NCBI GenBank assembly: GCA_013399015.1
Contig: VWZX01002701.1
Coordinates: 186,001 to 250,000, forward strand
Length of the DNA stretch: 64,000 nucleotides
From: Galbula dea
Lineage: Eukaryota > Chordata > Aves > Piciformes > Galbulidae
Reading direction: 5' to 3'
Of this stretch, positions 39,301 through 51,300 are shown piece by piece; position 1 is the first letter of the stretch; each line of letters begins with the position of its first letter. Position numbers and translations under genes: made by a program. The notes under the pieces were generated by a model. That model was not told the origin of the DNA and searched no databases. It saw nothing but the letters and a program-made list of their open reading frames with translations.

Positions 39301-42300
39301 CACACCTCCAGACTCAGGGTAGCATTCTCAGCTTTTTTGTTCATTTGCACACCACTGAAAATTCTTCCTTGGAGAGACTTTCAGAAAGGATGGTGGCTGG
39401 TAGGTTAAGAGGCTTGCTCATAGTAGCTGTCTCCTGCAACCCCTGATCCAAGTGGAATGAAAACACAGGGAGCTGAAGAATCTGTCCCAGAAAGGAACCC
39501 AGTCATGATCTGAAAACTTTTAATACAGATATTAAGGGCATGTCATAATTCTAGTAGTCACTGATCTGTTCTTTTTCTCTAGTCAGCATGCCATTATTTC
39601 TGTTAGGAGAGATCTTGCCTCATCTTGTAGTTCTTCAGGTGTTACAAACTGAAGACCTTTTCCCAGTAACAGCACTTAACTCTTGGTCATGTCTCTGTTT
39701 ACTTGCCAACTTAAATAGATCACTTTTTGTAACACATCCCTGTCAGATAGGGGTTTTTAATTCAGGCTTCACTCTATTTTTGTAGCTCTCTGTGTGTACT
39801 TTTGAACTGTTGATACCCTTTTTAAATTACCCTGTTGAGAACAGGCTGTGCTGTTCTCATACTTCTCACAGTCATCATCTTTTTAGTTAAAAACAAAAAG
39901 TAATTTGCCTTTTTTCATCAAGGATCTAATTTTTTCTCATACACAGCTGTGATGAATTAGACTTGACTGCTTCCCTTCCCCTCTCCTCTCCACCCCACTG
40001 ATATGATAGTGTCTGTTTTCCTTTTTTACAGCAAAATAAGGTACATGATGTGGAAATTGCTGGGGTTTTGGTGGTAATTCCACTTTGGGGAATTGAAGCA
40101 AAAATGGATCTCTTCAAAACACTACTTAAGAAGCCCATTTCTTACTCTAGCCAGGAGCTAGATGATATCTGTCACGTACACAATTCACAGGAGTTTCTGT
40201 TTGCTTCCAGGAAGGAGGTGGTTTGGGGTTTTTTTTGTCAGCAAAGTGTTTTCAGGTAATTTGTGGATCCAAGGTAAAAGAAATGAGGAAAATAAAGCAC
40301 TGTTATTTTGTTAGGCTTAGGTTAGGGACTGATCTGCTGGGAAGCAGCTCTGTGGAGAAGGACCTGGGAGTGCTGGTGGCCAACAGGATGATGCCCATGA
40401 GCCAGCAATGGGCCAATGGCATCCTGGGGTGCATTAGGAAGAGTGTGGCCAGCAGGTCAAGGGAGGTTCTCCTCCCCCTCTACTCTGCCCTAGTCAGGCC
40501 ACAGCCGGAGTCCTGAGGCCAGTTCTGGGCTCCCCTCTTCAAGAAGCACAGGGAACTTCTGGAGAGGGCACAGAAAAGGGCTACAAAAATGATGAGGGGA
40601 CTTGGACATCTCTGTGATGGGGAAAGGCTGAGAGAGCTGGGGCTGGGCAGCATGGAGAGGAGAAGACTGAGGGGGGATCTTCTCAGTGCTTGGCAGTACT
40701 TCATGGGTGGGTGGCAGGAGGCTGGGGCCAGGCTTCATTGAGTGATGCCCAGTGAGAGGACAAGAGGTAACAGGAACTAACTGGAACATAAGAAGTGCCA
40801 TCTAAACATAAGGAGGAACTTCTTTAGTTTGAGGGTGGTGGAGGCACTGGAACAGGCTGCCTAGGGAGGTGGTGAAGTCTCCATCTCTGGAGACATTCCA
40901 GACCTGCCTGGAGGTGATCCTGTGCAACCTGCTTTGACAGGGGGTTTTGGACTAGGTGATCTCCAGAGGTTCCTTCCAACTCCTGACATTCTGTGATTCT
41001 CTTATTCTTGCTCTTTGATATCTATTCTTTTTTCTCATCTATGAGAAGAAGGTCTAGTGTTGGTATGAAGTGAGTGTTGTCTGTTTTGCAGGGAACCATG
41101 GAGGATAAGATCTATGACCGGCAGGTAACCAAGCAGTCCCTGTCCTTCCGGGTCGTTGACCAACAGCAAGTGGAACGTCACTTCACCATGAATGAGCTTA
41201 CAGAGCTCTACACCTTTGAGCCAGATCTGCTGGATGATCCCAATTCAGAAAAGAAAAAGAAGAGAGTTACACCAATGTTGCCAAAAGTAAGTTGATGCCC
41301 ATCACTATCCAGAGAACTTACAGCTGTTTCAGGACAGTGAGGTGTTTGATGTTGGAAGCAGTAGTTTCCCGTGGAGATGAATAGCAGGTAACACAATGAA
41401 ATAGGTGATAGAATGAGCTGGATGATGAGTCTCTTCAAGGTAATGGACAGTGTAAGAGAAACATCTTCAGTTTAAAGCCAAATTTTAGATCAGAGCAAAC
41501 AAAAATACTTTTTCACACAGTTTGAGTGAATTTCACTCAAATTTACTACTGGAAAACTTGTGATTTTACTGCAGGAAGCTGAAATCCAGGATTCCAATTA
41601 ACATCTGGATGGTTGGGCTCAGTAATCTCAGAGGTCCTTTCCAGCCATAATGATTCTGTGATTCTGGGATCTCAGTGGGTGCTGGTAGTAGCTGCCATTA
41701 CCTCCATTTGTGATAACAAATCTGGGAGGTGATACTGTACTTCAGGGTCTGGTTTTTATCTGCCTAGCTGACACTTTGTTCCCTTTGCCAAGCCTTTTTG
41801 CTTTTAGTTCCTTGTTTAATTCTTCTCCTAGGGACAATTAATAGAGATACAGTAGAAATGAGGAAAAAGTTGCACTTACTTTCTGTCTTAACTGAGGAAA
41901 ATTGGACAAGCTAAGATTTTGGGATCTGTTCTTAGTGTTGCCAGTACTAGCAGAGATCAGTGACAATTTGGTAGGCAGTAATTTACACAGCTTAGTGGGG
42001 ATGCTGCTACTCTGCACTCTGAGACAATATGAAGTAGTAAAGTCAGATCTTTTTCCAGCTTGGTGCTAAATGAACTTTTGAGATGACAAAGGTTTGGTTT
42101 CAGTGAGGCCTGCTGAAATCTATTTGTAAGGGCTGTAGTGTGTGTGGCAGTGGTTCATTGTCAGTCATCTACATGGTGGTTTTTGACTGTCCTATGTGGT
42201 ACTTAGGGAACTGAAAAATTGACTTACTGAAGTTAGAAATAACCTCTACATTCAGGCAGGAGTAGACTTCAGGGGAAAGAATAACTGGTTCAGTTATTTC

Positions 42301-45300
42301 ATTCTTATGCTCCAAGTCAGTTTGTAGTTCAGGTTAGGTAAAGGTTTTGTGCTTTCTCTTAATTTATAGTCTTTGTGTATGTGGTCTGTTAAATTAGTAT
42401 TCATCACTCAGCTGTTGTGCAGTTGTCTTTGCTTCTTACCAGGTGAGTAGCTAGTAAACAGTCACACATAAATGTGTGGCATGTAGTTAGTTAACTAGTC
42501 AAATCTCAGAGTTGCTGCTGTGTTCAGGTCATGATACAGTGGCTGGGTGTGGGGAGGGAAGTTTTCCAGTTGTAAATCTGTTCAGTTCCCAGGAAGAAAG
42601 GTCTGTTTTCCATTCTAGGCTATCTGTAGACCACTGCAGTGTAATGAATAGTGCTCAGGCATCATATTGGCATTCTTAAGAGTGAAGCCATTCTCTGAAG
42701 CAGTCTAGAAGACCACCTACAGTGTCAGTGCAGCTGCCAGGGGGGATTTAGGAAGTGTTAGCCCTGTAAGTGTTACTCACTGTTACAGATGCATTCTAAA
42801 CCCCTTGAAAACAAACTTTAATGACTGTATCTAAGCTCTTTTTATTGCAGTGTTTCTCACCCTAAGCAGTAAATGGTAGATATCTGAAAAGTTTACTCTG
42901 CCTTTTTGCTATGTTGTGTATTTTTATTTTGGCAAATTTGGGTTTTTACCTCCAAAAACATATTCCTTTAGATTGTTCTCCATAGTGGGTGAAGTGTTTA
43001 TTTACATTTTTTACTTTCTTAGGGGTTTTTTTAGTATGTTCTTAGTTAGTTTATGCCATAATACATTCATGCTTCCACAAACTCACAGCTAATGCATCAC
43101 CATTTGCTGCTGCTGCTTATTTTTAAGAGAACAGAAGTTGAAAACCTGACTCATCTGACTATGTTGACTCAAAGCATTCATCAATACAATAATTATATTT
43201 TAAAAGCTACTTTTTTTGGTTTACAATAATGCATCAGTTAAGGAATGATGTAAAAGAGAAAGTTTACAAGCTCCCAACTCACTTGATCATTTGAATCTGA
43301 AGTTCCATATTAATAGAACTTAAACCAGTGTGAGGTTTGTGTGAGTTAAGTTGGACACAAGATTTAACCAAGTCCCTGTCTGTAAGTAGAGCAAATCTGT
43401 CTGCTGGGATTCTTTTTGGTTTTGATTTTGGTTGTTGGGGGTTTTTTTCATGAATCCTGAATGGTTATGGTGTAAACTTGTTCCAAATGTGAAGAGGAAG
43501 GGAAAGTGTTTCCAGGAGTGTCAATAAAAATCAGGAGCTGTCATCATGTAAAGTACAGCTTGAGGTCTGGCCTTTGGGAGCTGGAGGGTCAGAGTGAAGC
43601 CTGGCCTCTAAGGCCATCAGATACACCTGCATGCTGAGTTGTCATGAATGAATCCTGGCTGATTCAGCCAAGACCAAATGCCAAAGGAGTGGTCAGGTTC
43701 AGGGGGACTTCTCTGCTGCTTTGGCCTTGACCTGCCTGAGCTGGATGAGCAGTGCTTGGAGCCAAGGGAGGAATGTCACAAAGAGAAGTCTGGCTCAGAG
43801 AACTCCCTTTCATTTGGGCTTCTCTTTACTGTTTTGGGCTTGTCTTTACTATTCTGATGAGCCCACTTTAGAATGACTCTTATTTGTGACTGCATTTGTG
43901 AAGCTCAGTCCCTTGGGATGTTGTGTTTTCATTTTGTGCAGTGAGGTTCTTGCTTTGCACACAAAACTGAGCTACTTCAGGAGCTGCACTGACTCCTTCC
44001 TTGATTCCTGGGATCTATTTAATTGAATTGTGGCTCATGCCTTATTTAGGCTATCACAAGTTTAGCTTTTATTTCCTGTTCTGTCTCTTTTTATCTGTCC
44101 AGTTCTCTAAAGTGTCCAATCAAAAGCAAGTATCAGCTGTAGGAAATGACAGAATCACCCAATGTCCTGAGTTAGAGGGGACCCCCAAGGATCATCAAGT
44201 CCAGCTCCTGATTGCACTGGATGTTATTCTCTAACTTGTGCAAGGTTCTTCATTCAGAAAGTGAAGTATTCCATACTTCAGTGTCATTGTAGCAGAGATG
44301 GATGATTTAGCTTTTTAATTAGAAAGTATATAAATAATAATTATTCTAGCTATGATATGTAATTATAAATAATTACAGCTTTATCATTATGAATTCATGG
44401 AATTATTAAGAAATCTCAGCACACTCAGAGTTTTTTCCTAGCTAATGAATTTAGCACACTTAACATTTTTAATAGTGATATTACTTCTTAACAATTAAAT
44501 TAACAACACAGCAATTTTTAGATGGGAGTTGATTAAAAGGACTACTGATATGCTCATGGAAACATTTTCTTGTAACAGTGATTAATTACACAGCATTTGG
44601 AGATGAAAATTTCCTTTCAGATCAGCTTACATGACATCCTGATGCTTTGTTCCTGGGAATTTCAGCACAGCCAACCTGATCTCTGGAACTCTGAGCTGGA
44701 AACAAAGGCCACTGAAATGCTCCCTGTATTCCTCTTCCATCACTGAGCTGTCTACTCCTTGCTTACAAAGCCTGAGCTGTTCCTTTGTAATTACTAGGAA
44801 AACAGAATAGGCATTTAGGCTAAAAGAGGACTTTAGTTCTGCCTTTTACAGGTTTAGGGGATAATTGTCTCTCTTTGTCTTCAGGCCTCTCTTACCTCTT
44901 CAAAGCAGAACCTGTTGAGCAGTGTTATCACTGTGTCACTTTACTGTGGTGCAGACAGTGAGGTGAGGGATTACCTTTGAAAGCCTTAACATCAGGGTGA
45001 AATGCACACTAAAATTTATATTGAAGTGTAGAAATAGTTCACTGTACAGAGGCTTTGAGCTTTCTGTAGGGACTGCTTATCTGGCACAGGCTAAAGGCAT
45101 CAGGGGGTTGGTTATTGTTTCTGTAGAGCAGCATGCAAAAGGAAAAGGTGGTGTGAAGGGAGGAAATGCTCTTGAATGTATTATGGCTGTAGCTTGGGTG
45201 TTAGCTTTGACTTTGCTCTGAATTCCACACTGGATCCAGAGTCTTTCTAAGGTGACATTGATTTATGGCTGAGCTGTACTTTGGGGTTGGTTGGGGTTTT

Positions 45301-48300
45301 TTCCAAGTATCTTCTCCCAGACTCTTGGCACTAAGCTCTCAGAGGGTTGTAGGCTGGGATGGACTTGGCTGATATGTAGCTGCTGAGAAGTTTCTTCACC
45401 ACAAATGCTGGTGGCTGGGCTCAGTGATAAGTGCAGAACTTGGAGCTTCCCTTCACCACTGCCACACGTGTTTCAGAGCAGTATGCAGGAGGTAGGAGCT
45501 GGACAAAGACTAAATGGGGAGTCATGGTGTGGCCCTCAAAGCTGGCACTGCTGCACCCTCTGTTCCTTGCTTGTTCTTCCCCAGATCATCATGTTCAGTG
45601 GATTAGAGCCTCAGTCATTTCTGTGAAATGAAAACTTGGCTCAGCTGAGGTCAGGTAATGTAGGTTGGAAAAGTAGATTAAAAGAACAGTTCAGGTTCAG
45701 TTGGATATAGTATGTCAGGACATAGCCAGGGCATGTGTTTGAGTTCTCTACTGGGGGTCAGCTTTGTGAATCTGGAAGGCTGTTGAGCTTAGAATCAGAA
45801 GAGTTTTCTGCTTGTTTAAATCTATTTTCATTTTTAACCTCGGTATTAAATATTCAACTGGTTGAGAAAAACCTGGTTGTGCATTACAACATAACTCACA
45901 TTCCTTCATGGGGGATTTCCTTTCTAAATGCATTTCTCTTTCCATAGCATTTCATTTCCATCAGAAGTTTAAAAAGGCCTTTTTAGGAATTCAGCATCTT
46001 ATGGCAGTATCTCTTCATTTTGCTTCCTTCAACACCAGGATTTCATCTTAAAGCTTACAAACCAGTTGATAATCACTCTTCTGTCAAGCAGCTAAACAAA
46101 TGAAAAGAAGGACTTATCCTGCTGATTTTTGTGTGTGTGTAAGGTGAATTTATTATCTTTTTCATTGTAAAATTAGCAGAGCTCAATGGCAGTACCTTCC
46201 ACAGCCCAGGTTTTAAGCTCCATCGTTAAAGTTAATGCAAAATAAAGTTTAGACTAAGAAAAGCAAACACACAGTTGGATGTAATTTAAACCACATTCTG
46301 GAGACTGTGCTGGCTAAGTGAGTGTGGATTATATTCCAGGATTGTTTTCAATAATAGTGTTGCCATGGAAATGAATGCACATGCATGGCCAGGAGCCCTC
46401 CACACACTGATGTGCAGCTATGATATGCTGAGAGGACTTGAATTCTCTTAGCTTGCTGTGGTAATGTCTCCTTGACTTCTTCACCCACTTCCTCTAGATC
46501 TTTTCATCCTAGCCCACTGTTGCATCCCTTTTCTCTCTCTGCCTTCTCTCCCATCAGCCCAAAACTACCACTCTTTGTTCCTTGTGCCCAGTATTTGTGC
46601 CAGTGTTACACTGAGCCTGTTGTTGAGGAGCTGATGATGAAAACATGGGTTCAGCTTTAGGGAGACCAGATAGGAGAGGGGTGAAACAAAGGCTAGCTTC
46701 TCTAATTGGTTAACATCAGAGAGTCTTAAGCACTCACAGAAACAAAAGGATTTTTTTGTAGCTGTTGTGACAAAACCACTGGTTAGGATCTTCACATGCA
46801 GCTCCCAGTCTGTGTGTGCCAATCACTCTTCTGTCTAGACCCTCAGATGTCAGGGCAGGACAGTTCATAGTCCTGCTGGTACAAATGCCTGGAGGAACAA
46901 GGCTATGATGGGGAGTGGATCTGTAGGGATTCATCTGAATCTACTCCAAGGAAGTATTTTCAGTGTGTTCACTGGGATTCATTTCAGGAGTGGCCTAGAA
47001 GTTCTTTGAGATCATGTTGTATTGTGCATCTTGGGCTGAACGTGGAGCTGTGTTGGAGCTTGCTTTAATACAGATACCTACACACACACATGTATAGGAG
47101 ATGTTAGTATAGAGTTAGCTGGTGTGTGTGTCTGTATAAATATATAGCTAAAAAAGACACATATTTATAGGAAAAGGTAGTATGCCTGTGACCAAAAGCT
47201 TCACAGGAGTTTGCCATTCTAAAGGACACTGCATATGTTTTGGTTAACCTTAAAAGCAGTTAAGCACTGGGGCACTGTAGAATATAGAGGTCTGAATTGC
47301 ATCCTGCTGATCCAGTCTGATGCATAGCAGTGATTTGATCTTTCCTAGTCCAGATGGGTGAGGGGCTGCTTATCTTGACATGCATCATAAGCAAGCAGCC
47401 TTTTCTGTTGAATGCTGATGGACAGTTGATGGACCAAAGTACTAGTTAGTGGCTTAAGTCCAGCAGAGGTTCTTTTTGTATATTATAGGTGCAGATTATT
47501 GATAAGGACTCTCAGGTGTCCAGCCCAAGCAAAGGGAAAATCATTTAGCACATTCTGTTCTTTTGAGGTTCTTCACCTGGGTTTATTGTTGTGGAATCTG
47601 AGAGCATTCCTGTGGTTCATTAAGTGATTGCACTGACATCTTGGTAACAGATTGTGAATCCATCACCCTCCCTCTGAGAAAAATGGTGCTAGGAAATGAT
47701 ACTTTAATTTTCTTTCTCTGTGAAGAGCTCTGAGATGCTGTTTGAGAGATTGGGTCAAAGCAGTGAGTTAGAGAAACACAAAGAGGAGATGGAGTAGAGC
47801 TGCAGAGTGACTTCTGATTTCATTATCTCTTCATCTGAACAGGACACGATTCTGGCAGAGTTGCTTCAGATCCATAAGGAGTATATAGTTGGATATCATG
47901 AGCATGATTCACTCCTGGACCATAAGGAGGAAGAGGAACTCACTGAAGAAGAAAGGAAGGCAGCCTGGGCAGAATATGAAGCAGAAAAGAAGGTAAAGCT
48001 AGCTAATCAAGTTTACATAGAGGAAAATAACCTTTCCAGATTTAAGTACCACTTAACCTTTCCAGTTTGTTTTGGGGAAGTTAATTTTCTTGTAGGCCAA
48101 GGAACGGATATGTAAAGCAAATTCTGACATCTGACAAATGTCACTTGCTCTTTCAGTGCTGCTCTTCCGGGTGTATTTGCTTTGTTACTTTCATTACTTT
48201 GTTACTTTTTACCCCTGTTTCTTCTGTTTCACAATGAAACCCAGCTGGTGCACTCTCTAATACCTCTCCTCTACCATTTGAAGGAAATTTCTAGCTTCAT

Positions 48301-51300
48301 TAAAGGTATTTTTTGCCACAGTCCAACAAACATATAAGCACCTGTCAGAAAGGACCTAAAAGCTTGCACTTTTTTTTTTTTCTCTTCTTCCCTGTGCCTT
48401 GTGTATTTGCTAATTAAGCAGGTGGTAGGATGATGAACATTGTAAATTGGCTACAGCTTTGAGATTTTTTTTTTTTTGCTGTAAAAGGAATATGCTAACT
48501 TGGAGTAACTGGGGTCTAATAGCAGAAGATGCCTGGAAAGGGAAAGTTGGGCATTCAGATCTGACTGGTAAAAACAAGTGGATGTCTAAATTGCCACTTA
48601 CCATCCTGAGTGAAGAGATGATGAATATTGGAAGTAGGTTTTGTGAAGGAGAAGAAATTGGAAGATACAATAGTGTAAGCACTGACACTGTCCTGGGAGA
48701 AATCCATATGGGAGATGAGCTTTCTGCTCCTGCTAATAGGTTACCATTTCACTTCTTCAAAATTGCATTCCAGTCAGGTCAAACTCAGCATTAAGGAGTG
48801 GGTTTGCAGTATAAAAAATGCATCTTAGACAACTTCAGATATGCTAATAAGCCTTGGTCATTTTCTTTTTGTTAGTATTGCAAATAATTACGATTAAGCT
48901 AAAGTCTTTTGTTACTTAAGACTGGAACTTAGCTTCCTCTGTGATTAAATAATGTCCTTCTGCACCTGAGGGTTGGAAAGGATCTTCAGTTTGCTGGGCT
49001 AGGTGCAGGCTCCAGTGCTTGTTGCCTTCTCTAAGGGCTCCTTTGTGTTCCAGTACTTCAAGGGCTATTACAGAACCAGCAGAGCCATTCAAATCTAAAT
49101 GCATTCTGTGTTCTTCAAGGGCTTGACCATGCGTTTCAACATGCCAACTGGGACCAATATGCTTCCCACAAACTTCAACTCCCAAACACCATATATCCCT
49201 TTCAATCTGGGGGCTCTGTCAGCAATGAGCAATCAGCAGCTGGAGGTGAGTAGCAATCCGAGCAGGGAAGGTCGCTGCCTGCTTTGTTCTGTCACAAAGA
49301 ATGGCTAATCTCATTCTTCAATGTCTTGGTATTTATGTCATTATATCTTATTTTTAGTGGGGTTGTCTCTGTGTTTTGTATTGAAGTCCAGCTTGTACAC
49401 ATAGAACCTCAGAGCTGTGTAATATCTCAGGGTTCTGCCAGATCAACTGCATTCTTTGCAGATACTAATTAACCATATCTAACTTTTTACCTCCTGGCCA
49501 AGAAGGAATGGGAGGGAGGAACACGTGTTCTCTTCCTCAGTTATCTCAGGTCTTGGTTTCCCATCTTGGCTGCAGTTGCTAAGAGCATTTCTTCTCATGT
49601 AAACTGCAGGAGCTGAGGCACAGTTCAGTTGTCTTATGACACCTGCTAGTGTCTGCTGAGGAGTAAGAATTGAAAACCTCTAACAATGTGTGCAGATCTG
49701 GGGGGATCTGTGCTGGATAATACACCTATATGCCAGTATTATGCCAAATTATCTGTTTATATCTATATCAGTAGTATTTTGAGCACATAGAATACTCATT
49801 CTATGTGAAACTGTGAGATCATCAAAGTCTATACTGCAGAAAATTTGCCTGGATCAAAAGGTAGCAGTGCTGTGATGATCTGAAAACCTTGGGGTGCAAA
49901 ATTACTGTACAAATGAACAGACTTATACATCACTTCTGTGGCAGCTTAGGCTCATTGAGTAGTGCAAACTAGGAGAAGGAAGTAATTAAAGTCTAAGTGC
50001 ACACTGCAAAGATGAAGAAGACTAATAAAAGGTTGGCAGAGAAATATGCTCTTTGTATCTCTGCTTTATCATCAATTTTCTGGTGTTTTCTCAGGACCTT
50101 ATTAATCAAGGAAGAGAGAAAGTTGTGGAAGCAACCAACAGCGTAACTGCAGCAAGAATTCAGCCTCTTGAAGACATCATCTCAACCATAGTGAGTGAAG
50201 TGCAGAACTGTAGGGTCAGATCAGGGGATGGGAAAGTGATACTGGACAAAGAAATTACTGCTGTATGTGGTCATGCAGCTGATTAATTACATTATTAATG
50301 AGTATAATTTCCAGTTGATATTAACCTTTATCCCTGCAGCTAGCAGTTACCCTTACTGTTATCTAGATGACAGAGAGCCTTAGAGGTCTAGCAGTTGAGA
50401 TCCATCATTATTTGCCATGCTCTGAAAATGCTGGTTTTCTACAAATAAGGATAATAATTACAGACAAATAAGATGTTTGTCTTTATCTGTGTCTCTCTCT
50501 TGGGGACTGCCACATTTCTCACTTGCTCCCAGTAATCTAGAAGTGTATTCATATAGAATCATGAAGGTTGGAAGAGACCTCTAAGATTATCAGGTCCAAC
50601 CCTTGGCCCGTGGTTCCGATTCTGGTGAAATAGAGGACGTTGCCTTTCCTGGAACTTGGGCTGTGTTTTAACTCTTGATCCAACTCAGCACATCATGCAA
50701 GACCTCAGTTACTGTTCTCCTCTTGTTAAAATGCCTAGTGCCAAGAAGGTTTTGTTGTTCTTTTTGCCTTTTCAGTGGAAAGAAAATGTTACACTCACGG
50801 AGAGCCAAGTGCAGGCCCTGGCCTTGAGCAGACAAGCGAGCCAGGAGCTTGATGTGAAGCGCCGAGAAGCCATCTATAACGATGTCCTCACTAAGCAGCA
50901 GATGGTAAAGACTCCCCTCTTTATTGGGCTGACTGTCCACGCTCCAGCTGGGGTCTTGAGGGTGGACTTGGCATGTGTGTGTGCAGAAAACAGAAGTGTA
51001 TGCTTAGGAAGGTGTGTTTCAGTTGGCCAAGTGTTTGCTGGCACGGGTAAGGATGTGTGTGAGGCACCAGGAGGAGGTGGTGACTCCTGCAATCTGTTGG
51101 GTTGTGTTGCTCAGCCTCTTTGAAGGAGACTCCGTGAGAAGTTGCATTTCAAAAAAAATCCACTTGCCAGATTAGTTCTGTTGAAGTATTTTGCTTTGAA
51201 GGTCACTAGGCTTAAAGAGAAACCTGATTCCCAGAGCTCAGGAAGCAACTTGTAAACAAACATCTTAGAAAGTCTTGGTGATGGTTTTAGCTGAGAGTTA

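Larger units (their letters stand above)
41287..47842 (+). other. ATRX: ATRX intron 30
   Basis: A 6.6 kb intron. CR1 tails occur at 41605-41669 (+) and 44146-44222 (-). The rest is AT-rich unique-looking sequence with short TG/CA repeats near 46131 and 47085-47140. No gene was recognised. Confidence 0.8.
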